Virus record (IMG/VR): IMGVR_UViG_3300043449_000019
Location: 1-33,106 of that record
From: a virus
Reading direction: 5' to 3' (one strand)
Length of the DNA: 33,106 nucleotides
Below the pieces are notes generated by a model. That model saw only the letters and a list, made by a program, of their open reading frames with translations. It did no database searches and was not told the DNA's origin. A program made the position numbers and the translations under genes. Below, one piece after another: positions 13,556-22,458 of the stretch. How positions within the stretch are numbered: the stretch's first letter is position 1; every line of letters starts with the position of its first letter.

Positions 13556-14149
13556 TCAGGCCATTCGTCTCCACATGTAAACAGTAACATATGGGGGTAA
13601 ATTTGCATTGGTTCCGCTTGAGCCCTGATTTGCTGTTGTCCCGCTAAAACTGTGAGTGTGATCGCCAACGCCATTGGTATATCTGTCAGCTACTTGATAG
13701 TTTGTATATGCTTGACTTGTAAATTGATCTGTACCACCACCTGCGCCAGTTGGAATTGAATGGCTGTGCGCTCCAGCGCCATTGGTATTTCCGCTAAATG
13801 TGTGGCTGTGAGATACAACAATAGCATCTTTTGAACCGCCAGTCTCACCAAGAACATCAAACGCAGAGTCTGCTGAATCAACGCCAATCAATACACGACC
13901 AGTTCCAAAAGAAACCCATGTTCCGAAGCCAAGCAAAGTTGCGGGGTTAGTTGAGACTGCCGCATTGATATAAATTGAACCAACGGGATAAATTGATGCC
14001 GAAAGATTTGAAACAGCAGCGGCAACAGAAGATGCGCCAGTACCACCGTTGGTAACAGGAACTGCGTTTACCAATCCATCGGTTGCATCAAGACGGCCAG
14101 ATGAATCAAGATTGTTGGCAAGTTGTGAAAGGTTGTAGGCTTGTGTCAT
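13556..14149 (-). CDS. Phage tail collar-domain fibre protein
   Basis: The ATG at 14149 follows AAGGA; 197 residues. After a short N-terminal linker (with VPVTNGGTGAS, a common fibre module) comes SIYPVGSIYINAAVSTNPATLLGFGTW, the signature of collar/gp10-type folds, then GRVLIGVD and ETGGSKDAI. Three His pairs (114/116, 128/130, 164/166) in VSHSHTF, GAHSHS and GDHTHS match the metal-binding HxH repeats of T4 gp37-type needle tips. It ends LPPYVTVYMWRRMA, typical. It probably forms a trimeric tip or short fibre next to the hub. Confidence 0.8.
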   Translation of the reverse strand: MTQAYNLSQLANNLDSSGRLDATDGLVNAVPVTNGGTGASSVAAAVSNLSASIYPVGSIYINAAVSTNPATLLGFGTWVSFGTGRVLIGVDSADSAFDVLGETGGSKDAIVVSHSHTFSGNTNGAGAHSHSIPTGAGGGTDQFTSQAYTNYQVADRYTNGVGDHTHSFSGTTANQGSSGTNANLPPYVTVYMWRRMA

Positions 14150-14158
14150 GGTAAATCC

Positions 14159-17100
14159 TTATGCCGCGCCAACTCTAGCAAATGTTTGCTGGTTAAGCAA
14201 CGTGAAGTTGTTGTTGAAAGCTGTTGTCAGGTTGTAGCCTGAAGATGTTGCTGTGTAGTCGTACCCAGAACCTTTTGCCAAAAGCGCACCATTGGCATAA
14301 ACCTCCATAGACAAAGGATTGTTCGGAAAGACATATGAAAGTGCGCCATCAATCGAATACGCCACGTTGTTTGTGACGTTTGAGGCTGGAACTCCAAAGT
14401 TGTTGCTGGAATACATGATGACGCTCATACGCCCAGTCAAAGCGGCAGGGAAACCATTAATGTTGTTACCAGTAAGGTCATAGTCCACCTCGCTGAATTG
14501 AACACCGTTGACATAGATGGATTCAAAGCCGTTTTGAAATGCAAAGTCGGTAGGCGTATATGAGCTTGAGGCTGTCAAGTCAAACGTGTACCGGCTGAAT
14601 GGCGCATATGTTGAGCCAGCCGCCCGTTTGCGATACACGCCAAAACCAGTAGTTGCGCCTGAAATGGTCGTTGTAAACACGATGGTCTTAGTTGTTGTGT
14701 TTACTGACTGAACCGTGAATGTCGTTGGAGTGGCCGTTGGATCAGGCTGCGCCGCCGCAAAGCAAAGCAAATCACCCACGTTGATGATTTGGTAAGTTGG
14801 GTCATTGAAGACAATTGAATTGGTTGTGCTGGATGCAATGTTGGTTCCAAGCACTTCATAGTATTGGTCAGTGCTGACCGCCCTCATGGTGATAATGACA
14901 ACGATTTCACCAACGGAGCAAGCGTTTGCCATCACAATCGTTGTAGATGTTTCCGTGTATTCGCTTGGGTCAAGCAACAAGCCATCGCGGAACACTAATG
15001 CAGTTCCAACTGTGTGCGTTGATGCAAAGGATGTTTGGCCTGCTGTTGCGCTGGAAACGACCTCGGTGTAATAAAACGAATCAGGCTGTGTAAAACCCAC
15101 AACACGCCCATACACATCAATAGTCAATGTTGCGGCATTGAACGTCTTTGAATACACGCCCGAACCAAAGTTCAGGAATTTTTCAAGCGATACCACCATT
15201 GCGCCGCCAGTGTTGTTAGTCACACTCAACAAACCGTCTGCACTACTGACTGACGTTGTGCCAGCTTTTGTCAACTGACCAGTACGAGAATCAAGGTCAA
15301 TGTAAATTGAGCCGTCTTGCAATGCGCTCCAGATTGATGAGTCATACACCGATGTTTCAGTTGGGACAAATTCACCACCAAGGTTTGAGAACCCGGCATT
15401 GCCAACAGCAAAACTGAATTTGCGGTTTGTGCGATTGCAAATTAGCAAATAGTTGTCCGTTCCAAAACTTCCAGCATACCAAGTGTAGTCAGCCGGGTTT
15501 GTGCTTCCGTTGGCAGTTGTGTTGTTGAACAATCCATAGTAACTTTTGCCTCGTGGATTAAGACTGAACCCTGATGTCCCAGTTGCATTGTCAGCATAGG
15601 CAACAGCAATCCAACGATTGACGTATTGGAAAGTAGTCGGCCTCCATGTCACAACTGACGAGGCGGCTGAGAATTGACTTGTAGCAATACCGTTGACAAT
15701 TCGAGAAAACAAATACCAATCACCAGCAGGAATTGCCAGATTTACAGTTGGCAATGATTGACCAACAACGTAAGGAACGCCATTGCTTGGCAAAGAAGTT
15801 GTACCACCAAGATACATTTGCGAAGCAGTAGGTGTCGCAAATGCTGAATACCAAATTTCAGCATAAGACGCAAAACTGGCTGTGCTCATGTATGGCTGAA
15901 CAACAAATGATGGAACAGCAGCAGTTGGATACAAAGCAAATACTGTTGGCGGCGTAATAGTTCCGAAATACGATGGATCGGGAAGGTCTGTGTTTGGCGC
16001 TGGCGTGTACTTTGTGATGTCTCGGTCATCATAAACCTGAGCGTTGTATTCATTCAACTCAAAGGTTGCACCAAGGTTGCCATCGGGCAATGAAATTTCA
16101 GACACCTTCATCACACGGAAAAGTTTTGCCGTCCAACCATACGATGAGTTGGTGATGGAAATGACATCGCCAGCATCTACCTGAATGCCGACATAAGCTG
16201 TGCTGATCGTGACAATCAAATCTTCACGGGCTTGCTCAAGAATGCGTGATGCCAAATACTGCGCTTGCACAGAATCATTAGTCATCGAAATTTGAATTGA
16301 CTGCTTGTTGACTGGCTCGTTGGGATACAGCAATCCAGCAGGAGTTTCATAGTAAACAAAATCAGATTGGTCGCGATTTTGCTTGCTTGGGAACTCTGCT
16401 TCAATCTGGTTGACACTGCTTGTGATGTCAAAAGCACTTACCCTGATTTCACCAATGATGTTGCTGTCATCAAACGCATAAGCAGTTGTTTCAGACTTGT
16501 TGATGACAATGCTCCACTGACCCAATGCTGCGTTGTATTGATTCCAAGAATCACATGCGGTCATGATGGCGTTAATGTTGTTCAGGCAACTCTGCCCTGT
16601 ATCAACAATGCCATTGATGCGATAGCGTGGCTGTGTGTATGAAATTCCATCTTCTGTGTATGGAATCAAGCCATCAGAATACGAGTTCAAAGCAGTGGCA
16701 GATGACGCATTCACAATGTCAGTTGCCATAGCTGCGCCATACAACTCATTGGTCATGTAGTCATACCAGACATCGCCGGGCTTTGCTGCGCCAGTTCCAT
16801 TCAGATATTGACTGGCCTTAAATGTCACCGTTTGCATCGAAGTTGTCTCAGCATCACGGTTGTAATTCAGCTTCACAATCGCAAATGCCAAGCCATTCAT
16901 TTGACGACCAGAAGATGCCCAACGTGTTTCGGAAGGAATATCACTGCCGCCCATAAATGTGGATGGCAAGGAGGCTCCATTAGTGGAAACAATAGCCCCA
17001 GACAAATTTGATGTGTACAGTGCAATGTACAAATTGCCAGAAATTTTTGTGTCCACATTGCCTGCGCCATCTGTCAAGCTCACAACTTTTGTCTGGTCAG

Positions 17101-17479
17101 TACCATCAAAAGTCATCTTGCGATCACCCCAGTACATATCAGAGGTGTCAAATCCGAATTGACCATTAGGACTGATATGCGATGCCACCATGACGTAATA
17201 CATGGTTTTTGCATCAGTGCTCAAAACAGCGTCAACGAATCGACCTCCGCAATACACATCACCATAAATCATGGGGATGCTGTTTGTGGATGATGGCGGA
17301 ACTTGCTGGCGAACCCCGTTATCAATTGCTTGATTTGAACTTGCATCAGGCGCAAAAGCACGAGACACAATAGAAGACACAGCAAAGTTAATTGCAAATG
17401 CAACTGCCAATTGACCAGCGGTCATCAATCCAGCAGTTGCAAGGCCATAATAGGCCATAACAATCATTGACCCAACCAT
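14159..17479 (-). CDS. Tail hub/host-specificity protein (J-like)
   Basis: A 1106-residue protein; the ATG at 17479 follows AAGGA. The N-terminal hydrophobic region (about 1-42) resembles the membrane-like start of many J-type proteins. Residues about 270-490 (from IDTGQSCLNNINAIMTAC to FELNEYN) match the putative phage tail family PF13550, including QYLASRILEQAREDLIVTIST, DAGDVISITNSSYGWTAKLFRVMKV. The rest is beta-rich, with immunoglobulin-like and fibre-like modules (for example FRDGLLLDPSEYTET) that resemble lambda J tail regions. It would form the tail tip and touch the receptor. Next to the GNAT and collar genes. Confidence 0.85.
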   Translation of the reverse strand: MVGSMIVMAYYGLATAGLMTAGQLAVAFAINFAVSSIVSRAFAPDASSNQAIDNGVRQQVPPSSTNSIPMIYGDVYCGGRFVDAVLSTDAKTMYYVMVASHISPNGQFGFDTSDMYWGDRKMTFDGTDQTKVVSLTDGAGNVDTKISGNLYIALYTSNLSGAIVSTNGASLPSTFMGGSDIPSETRWASSGRQMNGLAFAIVKLNYNRDAETTSMQTVTFKASQYLNGTGAAKPGDVWYDYMTNELYGAAMATDIVNASSATALNSYSDGLIPYTEDGISYTQPRYRINGIVDTGQSCLNNINAIMTACDSWNQYNAALGQWSIVINKSETTAYAFDDSNIIGEIRVSAFDITSSVNQIEAEFPSKQNRDQSDFVYYETPAGLLYPNEPVNKQSIQISMTNDSVQAQYLASRILEQAREDLIVTISTAYVGIQVDAGDVISITNSSYGWTAKLFRVMKVSEISLPDGNLGATFELNEYNAQVYDDRDITKYTPAPNTDLPDPSYFGTITPPTVFALYPTAAVPSFVVQPYMSTASFASYAEIWYSAFATPTASQMYLGGTTSLPSNGVPYVVGQSLPTVNLAIPAGDWYLFSRIVNGIATSQFSAASSVVTWRPTTFQYVNRWIAVAYADNATGTSGFSLNPRGKSYYGLFNNTTANGSTNPADYTWYAGSFGTDNYLLICNRTNRKFSFAVGNAGFSNLGGEFVPTETSVYDSSIWSALQDGSIYIDLDSRTGQLTKAGTTSVSSADGLLSVTNNTGGAMVVSLEKFLNFGSGVYSKTFNAATLTIDVYGRVVGFTQPDSFYYTEVVSSATAGQTSFASTHTVGTALVFRDGLLLDPSEYTETSTTIVMANACSVGEIVVIITMRAVSTDQYYEVLGTNIASSTTNSIVFNDPTYQIINVGDLLCFAAAQPDPTATPTTFTVQSVNTTTKTIVFTTTISGATTGFGVYRKRAAGSTYAPFSRYTFDLTASSSYTPTDFAFQNGFESIYVNGVQFSEVDYDLTGNNINGFPAALTGRMSVIMYSSNNFGVPASNVTNNVAYSIDGALSYVFPNNPLSMEVYANGALLAKGSGYDYTATSSGYNLTTAFNNNFTLLNQQTFARVGAA

Positions 17480-17481
17480 AT

Positions 17482-17928
17482 CTATTCCTTCACAAAACTT
17501 GCGCCAACTGGCTTGTAGCCACGCTTGGTGTAATCAATCAATGGGCCTGACGCTGATATGGAAGTGATGGCACAATGAACTTCACCGCGCTCCAGCATTT
17601 CATTCGCCTCTTGGTCAAAGGCTTTCCACAATCTTCCGCCAATTGTGCCATCCCTATATTCAGGCTCGACCCACCAAAGCAACTCGTTCAATTCTCTCAC
17701 TTTTGGACACCAGATATTCTGGTTCTTGACGGCAATGATTGCCCCACGCATGTGATTGTCAATGTAGATAAACCCTCTACCCATGATGATGCCAAACAAC
17801 AGGCTCTCAACATATTTGTAGTCGTGGTTGACCTGCTTTCCAAGCACAGTGATGGGATTCTCAAAGGCATACGCCTCAACAATTTCCATCAATCGTGGGA
17901 TGTCGTATCTTGTAGCTTTTCTTATCAT
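17482..17928 (-). CDS. GNAT-family acetyltransferase in the tail cluster
   Basis: A 148-residue protein with the GNAT fold: N-terminal MIRKATRYDIPRLMEIVEAYA (alpha1), beta strands with AIIAVKNQNIW, and motif A at residues 89-100 (PEYRDGTIGGRLW, giving the Arg-x-Gly-x-x-Gly acetyl-CoA loop), then DQEANEML and the closing YTKRGYKP. It is overlapped at both ends by tail genes (ATGA with the minor tail protein, three bases from the hub), so it belongs to the late module. Phages often carry such an enzyme near tail genes; whether it modifies the virion or host proteins is unknown. Confidence 0.8.
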   Translation of the reverse strand: MIRKATRYDIPRLMEIVEAYAFENPITVLGKQVNHDYKYVESLLFGIIMGRGFIYIDNHMRGAIIAVKNQNIWCPKVRELNELLWWVEPEYRDGTIGGRLWKAFDQEANEMLERGEVHCAITSISASGPLIDYTKRGYKPVGASFVKE

Positions 17929-18563
17929 CGTCCAAAGATTCGTTGTGATGGAGCGTTTGAGGTTGCTTGTGTTCCGCTTGAATTTGGCTGACCACCAAAG
18001 TCAAAATAGGAGCCAGCAATTGCCGGAACACGATTCATGCTTGTGTCACCGGGATAGTACACCTGCCAAATCTTTGGAGTGGTCCGAATGCCGCCAACAC
18101 GGTTTTCAAGAATGGTCCTAAAAGAAGCACAAGACAATCCAACAGTTGCAATACGAGTTCTGGCTTGCTCGTTCCAATCTTCCGTAATGGAGTAATTGGA
18201 AACAATACCTTGATAACGCTTGAAGAACTGTTGCGTTGGGCTTGTGATGATCTGGTTGTTAGAGTCCAAGAAACCACGCCAAACTTCAATCCGAGAACCT
18301 TTGATGTCCGAACCCAAAACAATTGCCACGTTTGTCCCATCAACACCAGTCAGCGAGATAGACAAGTCAGAGCTTGTTGCCTTCACATCCCGCTTGATGT
18401 CGCTCAATTGAAGCAGGCTTCCAAGGTTTGTAAACGTAATACCATTTACCGTGATTGGTGAAGCTGCATTGCAAAACGTATAGGTGTTAGACGGCATGGT
18501 TAGCCGAATAAATTCTGCTTGCCGAATAGATGAACTATTCAGCGCGGTCATTGTTGTGGTCAT
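17925..18563 (-). CDS. Minor tail protein, DUF2163/BR0599-like
   Basis: A 212-residue beta-rich protein. The pattern AEFIRLTM, then ITVNGITFTNLGSLLQLSDIKR, then SDLSISLTGVDGTNVAIVLG and SRIEVWRGFLDSNN resembles phage tail-hub components of the DUF2163/phage_BR0599 group (found also in gene transfer agents). The ATG overlaps the previous gene (ATGA), and its own end overlaps the GNAT. It likely forms part of the distal tail below the tape-measure tip. The family name is by pattern only. Confidence 0.6.
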   Translation of the reverse strand: MTTTMTALNSSSIRQAEFIRLTMPSNTYTFCNAASPITVNGITFTNLGSLLQLSDIKRDVKATSSDLSISLTGVDGTNVAIVLGSDIKGSRIEVWRGFLDSNNQIITSPTQQFFKRYQGIVSNYSITEDWNEQARTRIATVGLSCASFRTILENRVGGIRTTPKIWQVYYPGDTSMNRVPAIAGSYFDFGGQPNSSGTQATSNAPSQRIFGR

Positions 18564-19198
18564 CCTGTAATATCCTCACGAAACACAAATGCTTCATCCC
18601 ACTGGACAAATGCTCCACCGGGCGCTGGCATGAGTGTATAGGTTGGGCACTTTTCTGCCAAGAGGTTGAATGTGCAATTGTTGCCGCAAGCCACAGCAGC
18701 CCCAGACACTGGAGAACCAATAATTGGGCGATGAATGCTCACAGTAGCCGTAGCTCCTGTGTATGGCACATCAGCAGTGATTTTGTAAGTGTAGCCACCA
18801 ATCATGATGAAATCACCAGCCTTGAAGATTGCGCCTGTGGAAGAAGGCAGTCCAGCAAGTGAGATTGTCTGAGAGTTGGCGGCAGGAGTAGCGCCCAATG
18901 TCACAGTCGTGGGAGTTGTAGCCGCACCGCCTTTGTAAGCCGTGAACCAAGACAAGATGGAACTGTTGAACTGAATAACTTCAGGCAACTGGCGGTCTTT
19001 GTTGTCAATCGCTTGGATAATGTCGCGGGATGTCGCATACGACAAATAGGCATGAGGCATCACAGTGAACACCCAAGGCACAGAGGTCAGATATTGAGCC
19101 ACACGCACCTGACCAGAACGGCTGACCTGCTGGCCTACCGTCCTGCGGTTGTTGACAGTCATCGATTGCTGAATTTCAAAGATTGTCTGAAAAGACAT
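18560..19198 (-). CDS. Minor tail protein, function unknown (212 aa)
   Basis: Begins with MSFQTIFEIQQSMTVNNRRTVGQQVSRSGQVRVAQYL, a conserved start in phage proteins that follow the tape measure; residues about 40-95 follow with VPWVFTVMPHAYLSYATSRD. Then come beta strands with SIHRPIIGSP and CFN-like Cys pairs. It starts by TAATG overlap with the tape-measure stop; GGGAG precedes the ATG. Position right after the tape measure is that of the distal tail (Dit-type) protein, which is the best guess. Confidence 0.55.
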   Translation of the reverse strand: MSFQTIFEIQQSMTVNNRRTVGQQVSRSGQVRVAQYLTSVPWVFTVMPHAYLSYATSRDIIQAIDNKDRQLPEVIQFNSSILSWFTAYKGGAATTPTTVTLGATPAANSQTISLAGLPSSTGAIFKAGDFIMIGGYTYKITADVPYTGATATVSIHRPIIGSPVSGAAVACGNNCTFNLLAEKCPTYTLMPAPGGAFVQWDEAFVFREDITG

Positions 19199-21621
19199 TA
19201 GGTTCTCCCGAAATTGGTGGCGAGGTTCTTGCCAGCATATTGATTTGCCGCCCAGATCGCATTAGAACTGCCCAGAAGGCGGTCTTCAAACGATTTGGTG
19301 TCGATGGCATTGATGTAGTTGTTTGTGACGTTGGTGGTCCCGCCCATGCCGCCAACTTGACCATTCGGAATGATTGTCCCAGAACCGCTTGGCACAAACA
19401 ATTCAGGACCACGCTCTCCAACAAGATATGGCGTGTTATTGGTTACAGAGCCGCCTGCTGCTTTTGCACCAAGTCGAGCGCCAGTAAAATTTAAAGCATA
19501 TTGAGAAGGATCAGCAGAGGCAACACTACCGCCGGGCGTATATCCCAAAAACATTCTGAATGCAGTGCGAAGCAAAGTCATTGCTTGCAACTTCATTTCC
19601 ATTGCAATCATTTCTTGAGTCATGCTTCTAGCCAAATCTTTGATCGACAACTTTCCAGTCTTCACAAAGTTATCAATTGCAGCAGACAAACTTCCAAACA
19701 CTGTGTCAAACACTTGCTGTGTTCTTTTCATGGATGTTTGAATTTCCAGATTGAACTTTTCAATAGCTTCTTGCTTGTTCAAGTTTTCAATGATTGCTGC
19801 ACTGCCTGCTTTGGTTGCGGCTTCTTCACGTTCACGGTCGTACTTCAACTTCAACTCAGCCAATCGTTGCTCTCTTTCGGTTGCAAACATGACTTCATTT
19901 TTAAGCTGCAATTCTTCCTTGGCAAGCTCCATTGAACGAGTCTTTTCTCTGGTTGCCCACTCATTGGTAGCAATCATTTTTGCGTACTCATCATTCATAT
20001 CTTTGAGCCGCTGTTCTTCTTCAATTTGAGCTTTGCTCAAAGCAATTTTGTCTTTGGAATTGAGTTGTCTGATTTTTTCGGCAGTCTCTGAAGCAATGGC
20101 AATAGCTTTATTTTTGTAAATTTCCAAGTTTTGAGCCGTAGCTCTGCCATCTTCTTTTATGTTGTTCTGACGCATTTCATTTTGCGCCTCAGAGATTTTT
20201 CTTGCAGACTCAAGCTGCAATTTTTCCATTTCACTTGCACCAATTTCAGCCAACTTGAAATCAGCATCAATTCTTGATTTCTCTAATTCAGAACCTTTTG
20301 CCTTGAGCATTTCTTTGTATTTGTCATATTCGGAAATGCCACCTTTTGAGCCTTCAGGAGTTTCTGCTGCTTTTTGAGCAGCCAACAGTTCTTCAAACTT
20401 CTTCTTTCTTTGCTGAAGTTGGTCAAGTCTTTCTTGGAATGTCTTTCTTTCATTGCCAGACATTCCTTTGCTCATCGCAAATTCAACGGCTGTAATTTCA
20501 TCAACAGTCTTTTTGAGTACGCCTTCTGCTGTGCTTGGGCCATAAATGGCTTCTTTCAAAGAAGACCAATACTTGCTCATGGCCCTTTCTGTTTTGGCCC
20601 ACACGCCTTCCATTTCATCAAGGATTTCTTTTTGTGCCTTGAGTTTTTTATTTAAGGTTTCCGCAACAAGTTGAGCAGCTTCCTGTTTTTTGCCTGCCTT
20701 TTCAAGAGCTTCAATTTGCTTGTATTCAGCAAGCGTCAAGAAGTTCAATTTTTCATTCAAAGATTTGGCACTTGCAGCGGTTCCATCAAGGCCAGAAGTC
20801 AATGCATCGGCAGCAGCTTGAGCATCAACTCTTGCAACTCTTGAATATGTAAGAACTGCTTTTGCAACAGAGTCAAGGGATGTACTTGTAAACTTGCCAG
20901 AAGAAACAAGAGAATTGAGAACATCTGTTGCAGCGCCAACTGTTGTGCCAACGCTGGATGCCAAACTCTTTGACATGTCAACAAGTTGAGTGGCAGTCAT
21001 TCCAGCGTAATTTCCAGTAGCAGCCAAAGATGCTTGGAACTGTTTAAATTCTTTGTCTGCTTCGTATGTGGCATAAGCAAGCGCACCAATAACAGAAACA
21101 GTACCACCAAGGGCCAAATTGAATGGCGTAAGCAAAGTTCCAATAGCTCGAAACATGCCGCCAACACCACCCATTGCATCCTTCAACTGACCACCTTGCT
21201 GGATCAAGGCGATCATTGGGTTCTGACCAGAGGCAATCTGCGTGAACAAGTCAGTGGTCTGATATGTCAGAGCCATTTTTTGTTGTTCCGTCAGTTCGCC
21301 TGTGATTTTCTTTTGGCTGGCAGCAATCTTGTCATAGGCAGCAGCCTGATCGAGAAGACGTTGCTTCATTTCAGACGTTGCGCTCATGAACTTACCAGAG
21401 GTAATTTCACGCTGGATTAGTTCTACCTTGGACAGAGCTTTCCCATAGTCTTCTGTCGCATGGATAAGGCTTTTCAACTCGCCAGCAGCGGCATTCGTAT
21501 CACGCTTGATTGCGTTTGCCATCTTCTGATTTGCAGAAATGGCCTTATCAATTTCAGCGGTAAATTCTGATGTGTCCAGCCCGAGGACAACACCAAGTCG
21601 AGCAATGTTATTTGATGCCAT
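19198..21621 (-). CDS. Tail tape measure protein (lambda H-like)
   Basis: An 807-residue protein. N-terminal NNIARLGVVLGLDTSEFTAEIDKA and residues about 1-140 are helical; about 150-200 are hydrophobic and Gly-rich (membrane-active segment GMFRAIGTLLTPFNLALGGTV); about 240-620 are long coiled coils rich in Lys, Glu and Ala; then MKRTQQVFDTVFGSLSAAIDNFVKTGKLSIKDLARSMTQEM, and near the end PYLVGERGPELFVPSGSGTIIPN, typical of lambda-type tape measures. It sets tail length, about 0.15 nm per residue by the known rule, giving near 120 nm if uncut. Preceded by GAGGAATAAAT and a TAATG overlap. Confidence 0.9.
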   Translation of the reverse strand: MASNNIARLGVVLGLDTSEFTAEIDKAISANQKMANAIKRDTNAAAGELKSLIHATEDYGKALSKVELIQREITSGKFMSATSEMKQRLLDQAAAYDKIAASQKKITGELTEQQKMALTYQTTDLFTQIASGQNPMIALIQQGGQLKDAMGGVGGMFRAIGTLLTPFNLALGGTVSVIGALAYATYEADKEFKQFQASLAATGNYAGMTATQLVDMSKSLASSVGTTVGAATDVLNSLVSSGKFTSTSLDSVAKAVLTYSRVARVDAQAAADALTSGLDGTAASAKSLNEKLNFLTLAEYKQIEALEKAGKKQEAAQLVAETLNKKLKAQKEILDEMEGVWAKTERAMSKYWSSLKEAIYGPSTAEGVLKKTVDEITAVEFAMSKGMSGNERKTFQERLDQLQQRKKKFEELLAAQKAAETPEGSKGGISEYDKYKEMLKAKGSELEKSRIDADFKLAEIGASEMEKLQLESARKISEAQNEMRQNNIKEDGRATAQNLEIYKNKAIAIASETAEKIRQLNSKDKIALSKAQIEEEQRLKDMNDEYAKMIATNEWATREKTRSMELAKEELQLKNEVMFATEREQRLAELKLKYDREREEAATKAGSAAIIENLNKQEAIEKFNLEIQTSMKRTQQVFDTVFGSLSAAIDNFVKTGKLSIKDLARSMTQEMIAMEMKLQAMTLLRTAFRMFLGYTPGGSVASADPSQYALNFTGARLGAKAAGGSVTNNTPYLVGERGPELFVPSGSGTIIPNGQVGGMGGTTNVTNNYINAIDTKSFEDRLLGSSNAIWAANQYAGKNLATNFGRT

Positions 21622-22112
21622 TATTTATTCCTCTTAGCCAGTTTCCGGGCGTACTCTGGGATGATTCTTGCCAACTCGTCTTTGAGAATTGTCAGAACTT
21701 GAGACACATTATTATCTAATGCAGGACGCAAGAATGGATGTCCCGCAATCTTTTTCGTGCCAAACTCTTGAGCCAAAGAGACAGCACTTTTCTTTACGGA
21801 AACAACAGCAATTGCCGCATCCGTGTCATGAACGTAATAGCTTTGCTTATCTCGCTCAGAAGGAATCCTTGCATCCAAACGCAAAGTATCAGCCATGTGA
21901 ATTGGATTGCGCTCATCACGAGGCTTTGTCCCAACTGGGGCCATTGCCTTCGCTTCGTTCAAAACAGGCTCCATCGCTGTTTTTGCAGCCTTCACAAGGG
22001 TGTTCCTTGCGACCAAATCAGCACGATAGCCTTGGGCCATATCCCGCAATTGCTGTTCAAATTCAGCAAAGCCTTCAAGCTGAATTGCGCGATTGTTCGG
22101 GATATAGGCCAT
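21621..22112 (-). CDS. HK97 gp10-like tail/neck protein
   Basis: A 163-residue protein of the HK97 gp10 group. Its helical core EGFAEFEQQLRDMAQGYRADL, then TLVKAAKTAMEPVLNEAKAMAPVGTKPRD, and the family's closing AQEFGTKKIAGHPFLRPALDN are clear. In most phages gp10 lies between the head-closure and tail-terminator genes and helps head-tail joining. Here it stands between the T chaperone and the tape measure, an unusual place. It overlaps the tape-measure start by one base. Confidence 0.8.
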   Translation of the reverse strand: MAYIPNNRAIQLEGFAEFEQQLRDMAQGYRADLVARNTLVKAAKTAMEPVLNEAKAMAPVGTKPRDERNPIHMADTLRLDARIPSERDKQSYYVHDTDAAIAVVSVKKSAVSLAQEFGTKKIAGHPFLRPALDNNVSQVLTILKDELARIIPEYARKLAKRNK

Positions 22113-22113
22113 G

Positions 22114-22458
22114 CTACTCTTTCAGGTAAGCCTCCGAACCCGGTCTAGTAGCCAAGAACGCCATCAACTGACTGTTGACTTGCTCTCGCTGTTGTTCCTT
22201 TGTCAGCGGCGGGACAATGTATTCATGCGTTGATGGAAGAACATCTTTCATCGTGAACGGTTTTGTCGTCTTTTGTATTTTCGAGTTTAAGTTGCCCGTG
22301 GTCAAGGAACTTAAAGCCAAGAGGATGGCTTTAGAACCAATCATGCCATCAGACAGCATAATCTCGATATTCCGCATGTCATCCACAGGAACATCATCTG
22401 GACACCCGCCATGAGCGTATATGTACGCTCTGGCTTGCAGGCGAATGTCCTGAATTAG
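22114..22458 (-). CDS. Tail assembly chaperone T part, made by -1 frameshift
   Basis: In the -1 frame relative to gene G an uninterrupted frame runs from the slippery heptamer to the stop at 22114, with no good start of its own: the first GTG (22386) and ATG lack ribosome-binding sites. A shift at 22458-22464 joins the first 151 codons of G to 114 further residues (LIQDIRLQARAYIYAHGG, then CPDDVPVDDMRNIEIMLSDG, and so on), giving a 265-residue G-T fusion. In lambda the G and G-T proteins bind the tape measure and tail-tube subunits during tail assembly, and this sits just upstream of the same genes. Confidence 0.8.
   Translation of the reverse strand, partial: LIQDIRLQARAYIYAHGGCPDDVPVDDMRNIEIMLSDGMIGSKAILLALSSLTTGNLNSKIQKTTKPFTMKDVLPSTHEYIVPPLTKEQQREQVNSQLMAFLATRPGSEAYLKE
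22413..22430 (-). other. Strong RNA hairpin downstream of the frameshift site
   Basis: GAGCGTA and TACGCTC form a perfect 7-bp stem with a CATA loop on the transcribed strand, 27 bases after the slippery site. A weaker 4-bp stem (CAGG 22452-22449, CCTG 22441-22438) lies at the usual 5-base distance. One or both may stimulate the frameshift. Confidence 0.45.
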
